NCBI RefSeq assembly: GCF_900101855.1
Contig: NZ_FMVC01000010.1
Coordinates: forward strand, 120,513 to 184,512
Direction: 5' to 3'
Length of the DNA stretch: 64,000 nt
DNA from: Flavobacterium anhuiense
Lineage (GTDB): Bacteria > Bacteroidota > Bacteroidia > Flavobacteriales > Flavobacteriaceae
Positions 16,870 through 25,310 of the stretch are shown in pieces. Each line of letters starts with the position of its first letter. Position 1 is the stretch's first letter. The position numbers and the translations under genes were made by a program. Under the pieces are notes generated by a model. It did no database searches. It saw nothing but the letters and a program-made list of their open reading frames with translations, and had not been told where the DNA came from.

Positions 16870-18354
16870 ATGATCCAAAAACTATTTTTTTCATTTTTAG
16901 TATCTTTTCTCTTTTTTTCTGTCTTCGCTCAAAGTCCGAAACGAGGAATTGCTTACGGATACCACTCCCAAGCCGACATGCAAGCTTTAAAACCAGGCCT
17001 TTCTTGGTGGTACAACTGGTCGCCAGAACCTGATGCCGATTTAAAAGCCAATTATGAATCTCTTGGAGTTGAATTTGTCCCAATGGCATGGGGAAAAATC
17101 AGCGACAATGACGTACAAACTTTCATCAATAAAATAAAACCTGGAGCCAAATATCTTTTGGCGTTTAATGAACCTAATTTTACCGACGGCGCAAGATTAA
17201 CACCGCAAGAAGCAGTAAATGCATGGGCAAATATTGAAAAAATTGCTGCTGCAAAAAATCTAGAAATTGTAAGCGCCTCACCTGCTTATAATGGCCCTAA
17301 TAATTACGGAGGAATTTCTGATCCTGTTGTTTGGCACAATCAGTTTTTCCAATTATGTCCCAACTGTAAAGTAGATTATATTGCTTTTCATACTTATGAT
17401 GCCACTGCTGGATCTGTGATTGGAGTAACAGGAATTTTAAAACAATTCAATCGCCCGCTTTGGATTACGGAGTTTGCCAATAGAGTTATACAGACCGCTG
17501 ACGAAAAAACAGCTTTCATGAAACAAATTTTAACCAACTATGAAAATGATCCTGATATTTTTCGCTATTCATGGTTTACCGGAAGAGTAAATCCAACTTG
17601 GACCGATATGTTAGAAGGACAATTGTTAAGTGGTACAAGTGGTGTCTTAAGACCAATTGGAACTGAATATATTAATGTTCCTTACACGGCAAAAAAAATG
17701 AATATACCAGGTCGCATTACTGCCAATAAACATTACAGAAGAAAAGGAACTGGTTTACAGGCAACAACAGATTCTGGAACGGGGCAAAATGTTTGTTTCA
17801 TCAATGAAGGAGACTGGAACGAATTTATGCTGAATGTTGCCAATGCTGGAACCTACAACTTAACTTTTAGAGTGGCATCTCCCGTATTGACAGGCAAATT
17901 TGACATTCTAGTAAATGATGTTGTGGTAAAAGCCGATGAAACCTTTCCGCCAACTGGTGACTGGCAGACTTTTGCTAATAAAACGGTAAATGATGTTTTT
18001 TTACCAAAAGGCGAGGTGTATTTGAAAATCAAATTCAAATCAAATGATTTTAATTTTAATTTTATCGATTTTGCTGTTGCCAATCTTGGCGTTAACAATA
18101 ATGAGCTTGAAAAAGACAGTTTTACGATTTATCCAAATCCTGTAAAAACGCAAGCCACTTTACATATTAAATCAAATACTACTAAACCTTTAACGATCAA
18201 AATAATTGATATGAAAGGAGATGTCTGTTTTTCTTCTGCAGATTATTTTACGAATGAAGATATTAAAATTGGAGACAAGCTTCCAAAAGGAGTTTATATT
18301 GTAAACGCTTCGTATGGAAATATTAAAAAATCGATCAAAATAATTAAGAACTAA
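16870..18354 (+). CDS. Secreted GH128-like glycoside hydrolase with CBM and T9SS sorting tail
   Basis: 494 aa from the ATG at 16870; upstream in-frame ATGs would bury the signal peptide (MIQKLFFSFLVSFLFFSVFA, residues 1-20). Residues about 25-275 form a (beta/alpha)8 Glyco_hydro_cc/GH128-like catalytic domain: GIAYGYHS opening, LLAFNEPNF with the likely acid/base Glu101, and PLWITEFAN with the likely nucleophile Glu201. GH128 enzymes hydrolyse beta-1,3-glucans. Residues about 290-410 look like a CBM6-like beta-sandwich. The last 75 residues (FTIYPNPVKTQATL onward) are a type A T9SS C-terminal sorting domain. It is therefore exported by type IX secretion; substrate specificity is inferred. Confidence 0.88.
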   Translation: MIQKLFFSFLVSFLFFSVFAQSPKRGIAYGYHSQADMQALKPGLSWWYNWSPEPDADLKANYESLGVEFVPMAWGKISDNDVQTFINKIKPGAKYLLAFNEPNFTDGARLTPQEAVNAWANIEKIAAAKNLEIVSASPAYNGPNNYGGISDPVVWHNQFFQLCPNCKVDYIAFHTYDATAGSVIGVTGILKQFNRPLWITEFANRVIQTADEKTAFMKQILTNYENDPDIFRYSWFTGRVNPTWTDMLEGQLLSGTSGVLRPIGTEYINVPYTAKKMNIPGRITANKHYRRKGTGLQATTDSGTGQNVCFINEGDWNEFMLNVANAGTYNLTFRVASPVLTGKFDILVNDVVVKADETFPPTGDWQTFANKTVNDVFLPKGEVYLKIKFKSNDFNFNFIDFAVANLGVNNNELEKDSFTIYPNPVKTQATLHIKSNTTKPLTIKIIDMKGDVCFSSADYFTNEDIKIGDKLPKGVYIVNASYGNIKKSIKIIKN

Positions 18355-18390
18355 TTCATTCCGTTAGGAATAAATTAGTTTTGAATAAAC

Positions 18391-18424
18391 AAAAAGCTCT
18401 TTAGACAAATCTAAAGAGCTTTTT
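18391..18424. terminator. Bidirectional terminator between the GH gene and glmM
   Basis: A perfect 15-bp inverted repeat (AAAAAGCTCTTTAGA / TCTAAAGAGCTTTTT) with a 4-nt loop lies between the two convergent stops (18354 and 18444). Confidence 0.85.
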
Positions 18425-18443
18425 TATTTTAAAAACTGAAATC

Positions 18444-19832
18444 TTAAATTCCAGCAATTACTTTAATTTCATCAATAATTCTTAATGCCAATTTATCTGC
18501 AGCATCTTGAGAAGGTGCTTCAGTATAAATACGAATAATTGGTTCTGTATTTGATTTTCTTAAATGAACCCATTCTGTAGCAAAATCAATTTTCACACCG
18601 TCAATTGTCGAAATATCTTCGTTTTTATATTTCTCAGTCATTTGAGTTAAAATCGCATCAACATCAATTTGTGGCGTCAATTCAATTTTATTTTTACTCA
18701 TGTAATATTCCGGATAAGAAGCTCTTAAAGCAGAAACCGGCATTTTTTTGTTTGCCAAATGCGTCAAGAACAAAGCAACTCCAACCAAACTGTCTCTTCC
18801 GTAGTGCAATTCAGGGTAGATAATTCCGCCGTTTCCTTCACCACCAATTACAGCATTATTTTTCTTCATCAATTCAACCACGTTTACCTCACCTACAGCA
18901 CTTGCTTCATAGCTTCCCCCGTGCGCTTTGGTAACATCTCTTAAAGCACGAGAAGATGACATGTTAGAAACTGTATTTCCTGGAGTTTTGCTTAAAACAT
19001 AATCAGCAACAGCAACCAAAGTATATTCTTCACCAAACATTTCACCGTCTTCGCTGATAAAAGCCAAACGATCTACATCTGGATCTACTACGATACCAAA
19101 ATCAGCTTTTTCTTTTACTACCAATTCCGAAATATCAGTTAAATGCTCTTTTAAAGGTTCTGGGTTATGAGGGAAATGTCCGTTTGGTTCACAGTACAAT
19201 TCTACTACTTCAACTCCCATTAATTTTAGAAGTTTCGGAATAATAATTCCTCCTGAAGAATTTACACCATCAACAACCACTTTAAATTTAGCTTCTTTTA
19301 CTACTTCAATGTCAACCAATGGCAAGTTTAAAACTTCATCAATATGAATATCCATGTAAGCGTCATTAGAAATAACTTCACCTAAACTATCCACATCAGA
19401 AAAATCAAAAGCTTCTGCTTCTGCAATTTCAAGAATTTTTGCTCCATCAGCTCCGCTTAAAAATTCACCTTTAGCATTTAATAATTTTAAAGCATTCCAT
19501 TGTTTTGGATTGTGAGAAGCTGTTAAAATAATTCCACCATCAGCTTTTTCCAAAGGAACAGCCACTTCAACAGTTGGGGTTGTAGAAAGTCCAAGATCAA
19601 TCACATCGATTCCTAAACCAATTAAAGTATTCACTACTAAATTATGAATCATTGGTCCAGAGATTCTCGCATCACGACCAATTACAACTGTCAATTTATC
19701 TTTCGCAATATTATTTTTCAAGAAAGTTCCGTAAGCCGATGCAAATTTTACTGCATCAACAGGAGTTAGATTATCTCCCACTTTTCCTCCGATCGTCCCA
19801 CGGATTCCAGAAATAGATTTTATTAGAGTCAT
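18444..19832 (-). CDS. glmM: Phosphoglucosamine mutase
   Basis: 462 aa, full length. The phosphohexomutase signature is complete: catalytic phosphoserine loop TASHNP (Ser106), metal-binding DPDVDR (250-255), sugar loop GGEGNGG and the phosphate loop RKSNTEPIIRIY. It converts glucosamine-6-phosphate to glucosamine-1-phosphate, the precursor of UDP-GlcNAc for peptidoglycan and lipid A. In Bacteroidota this clade of the family is annotated as GlmM; a phosphomannomutase activity cannot be excluded by sequence. The gene is monocistronic. A TATATTTG -7 element lies 26 bp before the ATG. Confidence 0.92.
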   Translation of the reverse strand: MTLIKSISGIRGTIGGKVGDNLTPVDAVKFASAYGTFLKNNIAKDKLTVVIGRDARISGPMIHNLVVNTLIGLGIDVIDLGLSTTPTVEVAVPLEKADGGIILTASHNPKQWNALKLLNAKGEFLSGADGAKILEIAEAEAFDFSDVDSLGEVISNDAYMDIHIDEVLNLPLVDIEVVKEAKFKVVVDGVNSSGGIIIPKLLKLMGVEVVELYCEPNGHFPHNPEPLKEHLTDISELVVKEKADFGIVVDPDVDRLAFISEDGEMFGEEYTLVAVADYVLSKTPGNTVSNMSSSRALRDVTKAHGGSYEASAVGEVNVVELMKKNNAVIGGEGNGGIIYPELHYGRDSLVGVALFLTHLANKKMPVSALRASYPEYYMSKNKIELTPQIDVDAILTQMTEKYKNEDISTIDGVKIDFATEWVHLRKSNTEPIIRIYTEAPSQDAADKLALRIIDEIKVIAGI

Positions 19833-19858
19833 TTTTGTGAGTTAGGGTTATTTTTTTA

Positions 19859-19866
19859 CAAATATA
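19859..19866 (-). promoter_or_regulatory. Candidate -7 element (TAnnTTTG) before glmM
   Basis: On the minus strand TATATTTG (complement CAAATATA) lies 26 bp upstream of the glmM ATG at 19832. No clear -33 TTG. Confidence 0.35.
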
Positions 19867-20039
19867 AAAAAGTTGCTGAGATACTAAGTTGCTAAGATTC
19901 TAAGATTTTAAATTTAACCCATAGGAAACTACTTGCATCTCGTTATTTTTATAACAAAATGATTTAAAAAAGTTTTTATACATTTACTAAAATAACTCAG
20001 AATCTTAAAAAACTTCGATTCTTAGAAACTTATAAAAAA

Positions 20040-20624
20040 ATGAATTTCTTAGCCCATATATATCTTTCTGGAGACAATGATTTAATTAAAATCGGGAATT
20101 TTATGGCAGACGGAATTCGCGGAAAACAGTTTGAGCATTTTCCTGAAGATGTTCAAAAAGGAATTCTACTCCATCGATTCATAGATACTTATACTGATTC
20201 TCATGATATTTTTAGGAAAAGCACCAAACGCCTCCATGAGAGATATCACCATTATGCTGGCGTTATTGTAGATATTGTTTACGATCATTTTCTAGCCAAA
20301 AACTGGAAAAAATATTCAGATGAAAAATTAGAACTTTTTGTAAATCGATTTTATCATTCGCTTCACGATAATTATGAAATTTTAACTGAAAAAACTCAAG
20401 GCTTAATGCCATATATGATTGAAAGAAACTGGCTTGTAAGTTATCGCACAACCGAAGGAATTCAACATATATTAACCCAAATGGACAGAAGATCCAAAAA
20501 TGTTTCTCAAATGCAGTTCGCTGTCGAAGAGCTTACTGAATTTTATGATGAATTTGAAGAAGAATTCACACTCTTCTTTGAAGAAATTAGAGAACAAGCA
20601 AAAGGAAAATTACTTTCTCTTTAA
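20040..20624 (+). CDS. acpH: Acyl carrier protein phosphodiesterase (AcpH, DUF479)
   Basis: 194 aa, typical of DUF479/AcpH. The N-terminus MNFLAHIYLSGDND is diagnostic, followed by GNFMADGIRGKQ and the HD-like helix LLHRFIDTYTDSH. AcpH releases 4'-phosphopantetheine from holo-ACP, a regulatory turnover of acyl carrier protein. The overall fold is alpha-helical and cytosolic. It ends 22 bp before the gamma-glutamyltransferase ATG on the same strand; a longer non-signal start for that gene inside acpH is rejected. Function is by family. Confidence 0.9.
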   Translation: MNFLAHIYLSGDNDLIKIGNFMADGIRGKQFEHFPEDVQKGILLHRFIDTYTDSHDIFRKSTKRLHERYHHYAGVIVDIVYDHFLAKNWKKYSDEKLELFVNRFYHSLHDNYEILTEKTQGLMPYMIERNWLVSYRTTEGIQHILTQMDRRSKNVSQMQFAVEELTEFYDEFEEEFTLFFEEIREQAKGKLLSL

Positions 20625-20646
20625 GTCCAATTTAATTTTATTGAAC

Positions 20647-22335
20647 ATGAAAAAAATTACATTTTTAATAGCACTTTTATATATAAGCAATAGCAATGCG
20701 CAACAGGCAACACCAAATCCGACTGGATTAGTTGTTACAAAAGCTATGGTGGTTTCTGCCCGCGAAGAAGCCTCAAAAATAGGTTCTGATATTATGAAAA
20801 AAGGCGGAAATGCTTTTGACGCCATGGTAGGAACCGAGTTGGCGCTTGCAGTTGCTTTTCCATTTGCAGGAAATATCGGCGGCGGCGGATTTATGGTGTA
20901 TAGAAAAGCCAATGGCGAGGTTGGTTCTTTGGATTATAGAGAAAAAGCTCCGTTGGCTGCTACAAAAGATATGTTTTTGGATAGCGAGGGAAATGTAATA
21001 AAAGGAAAAAGTACCCAGACAGCACTTGCCATTGGTGTTCCAGGCACAATTGCAGGCGTTTTTGCGGTTCATAAAAAATATGGCACAATGCCGATTTCTA
21101 AAATCCTTGAACCTGTAATCGCTTTAGCAGAAAGAGGTGTTGTAGTGACCAAAAAACAAGAAAAAAGCTTAAAAGATTATCACGAGAGCATTGTAAAAAT
21201 AAATGGAGAAAATTCCCTTTTATCTGGCAATTTTAAAGAAAACGATACCATCAAATATCCAGCATTAGCCAAAACTTTAAGAAGAATCCAGAAAAAAGGA
21301 AGAAACGAATTTTATAAAGGAGAAACTGCAAAAATCCTAGTCAATTATCTAAAGGAAAAAGGAGGCATCATCACGATGCAGGATTTAGCGAAATACGAAG
21401 CCAAATGGAGAAAACCATTGCAGTTTACTTATAAAGGTTTAAAAATTACCTCAATGGCTCCTCCAAGCAGTGGCGGAATCTGTCTGGCTCAGATTTTAAA
21501 AATGCTTGAGCCGTATGATTTAGCCAAAATGGGACATAACTCCCCAGATGCCATTCAGGTTATTGTTGAGGCTGAAAGAAGAGCTTATGCTGACAGAAGC
21601 TACTTTTTGGGTGATCCAGATTTTGTCAAAATTCCGATGAAAGAATTATTAGATGAAAATTACCTTCGTGAAAGAATGGCTAGCTTTAATCCTGAAAAAG
21701 CGACTTTATCAAGCGAAATAAAAGAAGGAAAAGTGAATTATGCCGAAAGCACAGAAACTACACATTATTCAATTGTAGATCAATTCGGGAATGCAATTGC
21801 GGCTACTACAACACTAAATGACGGTTATGGATCAAAATATTATTGCGACGAGTTAGGTTTCTTTTTAAATAATGAAATGGATGATTTTAGTGCAAAACCA
21901 GGTTCTCCAAACATGTTTGGATTAGTTGGAAATGAAGCCAACAGCATTGCTCCGCAAAAACGAATGTTAAGTTCTATGACGCCAACCATTGTGGAAAAAG
22001 ACGGAAAACTGTTTATGGTAGTTGGGACACCGGGAGGTTCAACGATTATTACTTCTGTTTTACAGACAATTCTAAATGTTTACGAATATAATCTAAGCAT
22101 GCAAGAAGCTGTTAATGCTCCACGTTTTCATCACCAATGGCTGCCAGATTTAATTACTTTCGAACCCAATACTTTTGAAACAAAAACAATTGATCAGCTT
22201 AAAGCAAAAAACTATATCATCAACGAAAAACCAACTCCTATCATCGGAAAAGTTGATGCTATTTTGGTTTTGCCAAACAAAAATCTAGAAGGCGGAGCTG
22301 ATTTTAGAGGCGATGACAAAGCTGTTGGTTTTTAA
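20647..22335 (+). CDS. ggt: Gamma-glutamyltransferase
   Basis: 562 aa with a signal peptide MKKITFLIALLYISNSNA; the start is set at 20647 for that reason, 22 bp after acpH. The zymogen's autocleavage site is visible as TTHYSIVD, giving Thr371 as the nucleophile of the small subunit, followed by the GNAIAATTTLN strand. The GGGGFM-like oxyanion region (NIGGGGFMVY) is near residue 76 and the late PGGSTIITSVLQ helix is also conserved. The periplasmic enzyme hydrolyses or transfers the gamma-glutamyl group of glutathione. It forms a possible two-gene unit with acpH. Confidence 0.93.
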   Translation: MKKITFLIALLYISNSNAQQATPNPTGLVVTKAMVVSAREEASKIGSDIMKKGGNAFDAMVGTELALAVAFPFAGNIGGGGFMVYRKANGEVGSLDYREKAPLAATKDMFLDSEGNVIKGKSTQTALAIGVPGTIAGVFAVHKKYGTMPISKILEPVIALAERGVVVTKKQEKSLKDYHESIVKINGENSLLSGNFKENDTIKYPALAKTLRRIQKKGRNEFYKGETAKILVNYLKEKGGIITMQDLAKYEAKWRKPLQFTYKGLKITSMAPPSSGGICLAQILKMLEPYDLAKMGHNSPDAIQVIVEAERRAYADRSYFLGDPDFVKIPMKELLDENYLRERMASFNPEKATLSSEIKEGKVNYAESTETTHYSIVDQFGNAIAATTTLNDGYGSKYYCDELGFFLNNEMDDFSAKPGSPNMFGLVGNEANSIAPQKRMLSSMTPTIVEKDGKLFMVVGTPGGSTIITSVLQTILNVYEYNLSMQEAVNAPRFHHQWLPDLITFEPNTFETKTIDQLKAKNYIINEKPTPIIGKVDAILVLPNKNLEGGADFRGDDKAVGF

Positions 22336-22407
22336 TAGTTCTCCGTTTTTATTTTTTTAATCTAACATTATGAACTAATTTTGTAAGAACGATAATTTTA
22401 AAACAGA

Positions 22408-24192
22408 ATGCTAAAAAAATATTTCAGAAGACTCGAAAGCATCATTGCTTTGGCACAATCCTTAATGACTCCAAAGCAGTTTCTTTTTTTGTCGAGCGTT
22501 CTCATCGGAATATCTTGTTCCCTTGCAGTTATCGTACTTAAAACTTTCGCGCATAGTGTATTCTCATTTGCAACATACATTAATGGAATCCTGAAATTGA
22601 GTTTCATTAACAGTATTCTGCCTATTATAGGTATTACATTAACTGTTTTTGTAGTAAATAAAGTTCTTAACGGAAGTATTCAAAAAGGAACTTCTCAAAT
22701 ACTTTATGCAGTTGCGAAAAAAGCCAGTATTATTCCGAGAAAGCAGATGTATGCTCAAATTGTGACAAGTTCGTTGACAGTTGGTTTGGGAGGTTCTGCA
22801 GGTTTAGAAAGTCCGATCGTAATTACAGGAGCTGCTTTTGGTTCAAATTATGCCCAGAATTATAAGATGCAGTATAAGGATCGAACTTTGCTGATTGGAT
22901 GTGGTGTAGCTGCTGGAATTGCGGCTGCTTTTAACGCTCCAATTGCAGGTGTTCTTTTTGCTATTGAGGTTTTATTGGTAGATGTCAGCATTTCTGCTTT
23001 TACGCCTATTATGATTTCTGCAGCAACGGGCGCTTTGGTTTCTGCTATTGTTTTGGACGAAAGCATTCTTTTGAGCTTTAAAAAACAAGAAACTTTTGAT
23101 TACCACAATATTCCGTTTTACGTTATTTTGGGAGTTTTAACCGGACTCGTTGCTATCTATTACTCGAGAAACTTTCAAAGAGTGGAACATTATTTTGCCA
23201 AACAGCAAATTAACCCTTATAAAAAAGCTTTAATTGGCTCATCGTTATTGGCGTTATTAATTTTTATTTTCCCAACCCTATTTGGTGAGGGATACGAAAG
23301 CATTAAAACTTTATCTGAAACCGATCCTGGAAAATTGTTGGACAATACTTTATTTGCCGATTTTAGAAATAATCAGTGGGTTTTGCTTTTATTTATTGGC
23401 GCTACCATGATGGTTAAAGTATTTGCTTCGGGATTAACTATTGGAAGCGGTGGAAACGGAGGAAACTTTGCTCCTTCTCTATTCTTAGGCTCTTATCTAG
23501 GCTACTTCTTTTCTAAACTTGTAAGCATGGTAGGTTTATCTAAACTTCCTATCAGTAATTTTACAATGGTTGGAATGGCTGGAATTCTGAGCGGTTTATT
23601 TCATGCACCTCTAACTGCCATCTTCCTAATTGCAGAAATCACAGGAGGTTATGGATTAATGATTCCGCTGATGATTGTTTCTTCTATCAGTTTTGCCATT
23701 TCTAAACGTTACGAAAAATATTCACTTGACGTAAAAGGTTTAGCAAAGAAAGGACATGCCTTTACAAGCAACAAAGATTCAAACATTTTATCGACTTTAG
23801 ATATCGACTCGATTATTCAATGCGATTATTTGACAGTGCATCCAGATGAAAATCTAACTAAATTGGTTGATCTTATTTCGCATTCGAACCAGGTTGTTTT
23901 TGCGGTTGTAAATCAAGAGAAAGATCTAGTTGGAGTTGTTCATTTTAATGATATACGAGAAATTATTTTTAATTCTTACCGCGTAAAATACACCTTTATC
24001 AGAGACGTAATGAAAGCGCCTGCTGCAACAATCTCTACACTCGACAGCATGGAAATTGTAATGCGTAAATTTGAAACCACAAAATCTGCATTCCTTCCTG
24101 TTTTAAGAGACGGGAAATACCACGGATTTATTTCCAAATCAATAGCACTAGAAGCTTATAGAACAAAACTCCGTTCAATGACGATTGAATAA
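22408..24192 (+). CDS. ClC-family chloride channel/transporter with two CBS domains
   Basis: 594 aa. Residues about 25-440 form the ClC membrane domain; GGSAGLESP (128-136) is the pore/gate motif and retains the gating Glu134, and SGGNGGNFAPSLF (about 351-363) is the second anion-binding motif. The Tyr-helix region toward the end of the membrane part follows. Two CBS domains occupy about residues 472-525 (DYLTVHPDENLTKLV) and 535-590 (FIRDVMKAPAATIST), usually a cytoplasmic regulatory pair binding nucleotides. Retention of the gate glutamate suggests an H+/Cl- exchanger, but the second proton glutamate cannot be judged here. Confidence 0.92.
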   Translation: MLKKYFRRLESIIALAQSLMTPKQFLFLSSVLIGISCSLAVIVLKTFAHSVFSFATYINGILKLSFINSILPIIGITLTVFVVNKVLNGSIQKGTSQILYAVAKKASIIPRKQMYAQIVTSSLTVGLGGSAGLESPIVITGAAFGSNYAQNYKMQYKDRTLLIGCGVAAGIAAAFNAPIAGVLFAIEVLLVDVSISAFTPIMISAATGALVSAIVLDESILLSFKKQETFDYHNIPFYVILGVLTGLVAIYYSRNFQRVEHYFAKQQINPYKKALIGSSLLALLIFIFPTLFGEGYESIKTLSETDPGKLLDNTLFADFRNNQWVLLLFIGATMMVKVFASGLTIGSGGNGGNFAPSLFLGSYLGYFFSKLVSMVGLSKLPISNFTMVGMAGILSGLFHAPLTAIFLIAEITGGYGLMIPLMIVSSISFAISKRYEKYSLDVKGLAKKGHAFTSNKDSNILSTLDIDSIIQCDYLTVHPDENLTKLVDLISHSNQVVFAVVNQEKDLVGVVHFNDIREIIFNSYRVKYTFIRDVMKAPAATISTLDSMEIVMRKFETTKSAFLPVLRDGKYHGFISKSIALEAYRTKLRSMTIE

Positions 24193-24196
24193 GCTT

Positions 24197-24236
24197 AATA
24201 TCGGATACGTTAAAAATTTTATTTATCCGATATTAA
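24197..24236 (+). terminator. Intrinsic terminator of the ClC gene
   Basis: An inverted repeat (TAATATCGGATA / TTATCCGATATTA) with an AT-rich loop lies directly after the stop at 24192. Confidence 0.6.
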
Positions 24237-24240
24237 AAAG

Positions 24241-24248
24241 TACCTTTG
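24241..24248 (+). promoter_or_regulatory. Candidate -7 element (TAnnTTTG) before the Fic gene
   Basis: TACCTTTG lies 7 bp before the ATG at 24256, implying an essentially leaderless transcript; no -33 TTG is clear. Confidence 0.35.
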
Positions 24249-24255
24249 TAGGATT

Positions 24256-25209
24256 ATGTTTAATATTGACCTAACATACAGAGAAGAATTTCAATCAAAC
24301 TTTGATCGATTGTATCAAAAAAGGCAAGAACTGCAAAACAGCAGACCATTGCCTAATATTGCTTTGAATAAAATACGAGAAAGTCTTTCTCTCGAATGGA
24401 CTTATAACTCTAATAGTATTGAAGGAAATACACTTAGCCTGAGAGAAACCCAAATGGTTATTCAAGAAGGAATAACCATTAAAGGGAAATCGCTTCGCGA
24501 ACATTTTGAAACTCATAATCACGACAAAGCTATTGATTATCTCTACTCAATTGTCGATGAGAATTATAAACTACGAAGTATTGACATTTTATCTATCCAC
24601 GGTTTAGTAATGCGCTCTATCGAAGAAGATTTTGCAGGAAGAATTCGTAATGGAGGTGTCCGAATTTCAGGAGCTAATTTTATGCCACCAAATGCCAATA
24701 AAGTTTCAGATTATTTAGACGAATTAATTGAGTTTATCAATACAAATCCTTTAGGTTTAAACGATATAGAATTGGCAACAATTTACCATCATAAACTAGT
24801 CTGGATTCATCCTTTTTTTGATGGAAATGGTCGCACCGTTCGTTTGAGCATGAATTTATTATTGATGCGTTGCGGTTTTCCTCCTGCCATTATTTTAAAA
24901 AATGATCGCAAGAAATATTACGAAGCGCTTAATCAAGCTAATAATGGCAATTATCAAAAATTGACACTTTTAATGTGCCAAGCACTCGAAAGAACGCTCA
25001 ATATTTATCTAGGCGCAATGCCTGGAAGCAATTATGATTATCAATCTATTCAAAACATTGTTAGTGAGCCTGACACCCCATACGGCCAAGAATATGTAAG
25101 TTTATTGGCCAGAACAGGAAAAATAGATGCTTACAAAGAAGGCAGAAACTGGTATACTACCAAAGAAGCCATCGAAAACTATATGGCAACCCGAAAAAGA
25201 AAACGCTGA
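24256..25209 (+). CDS. Fic family protein (class II-type AMPylase/deAMPylase) with a C-terminal winged-helix-like tail
   Basis: 317 aa. The N-terminal helix carries the inhibitory motif SNSIEG (Ser52 to Glu56; S/T-x3-E-G/N), placing it in the class II self-inhibited group. The active-site signature HPFFDGNGRT (His185) is intact (H-x-F-x2-GNGR), so it can bind ATP and transfer AMP to a target hydroxyl. Residues about 274-317 (YGQEYVSLLARTGKIDAYKE, then NWYTT) resemble an excisionase/MerR-type helix, as in many housekeeping Fic proteins. No toxin-antitoxin partner is adjacent. It starts immediately after the ClC gene and ends in its own terminator. Confidence 0.9.
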   Translation: MFNIDLTYREEFQSNFDRLYQKRQELQNSRPLPNIALNKIRESLSLEWTYNSNSIEGNTLSLRETQMVIQEGITIKGKSLREHFETHNHDKAIDYLYSIVDENYKLRSIDILSIHGLVMRSIEEDFAGRIRNGGVRISGANFMPPNANKVSDYLDELIEFINTNPLGLNDIELATIYHHKLVWIHPFFDGNGRTVRLSMNLLLMRCGFPPAIILKNDRKKYYEALNQANNGNYQKLTLLMCQALERTLNIYLGAMPGSNYDYQSIQNIVSEPDTPYGQEYVSLLARTGKIDAYKEGRNWYTTKEAIENYMATRKRKR

Positions 25210-25225
25210 TTTTATATCAGCGTTT
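25201..25225 (+). terminator. Intrinsic terminator of the Fic gene
   Basis: A 9-bp stem (AAACGCTGA / TCAGCGTTT) overlaps the end of the gene and is followed by T6. Confidence 0.75.
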
Positions 25226-25286
25226 TTTGTTATTATTTGTAACATAAACTTTTGCTATCGAGCACTAAAAGAACAAATCAAAGTGG

Positions 25287-25294
25287 TAACTTTG
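25287..25294 (+). promoter_or_regulatory. Candidate -7 element (TAnnTTTG) before uvrA
   Basis: TAACTTTG lies 16 bp before the ATG at 25311. No -33 TTG at the usual distance. Confidence 0.4.
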
Positions 25295-25310
25295 CGTTTT
25301 GCTCAAAATT

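Noticed and set aside
20500..20646. Extended start of gamma-glutamyltransferase inside acpH
   Set aside because: It would place 49 residues in front of a clear signal peptide and overlap acpH; the ATG at 20647 is better.
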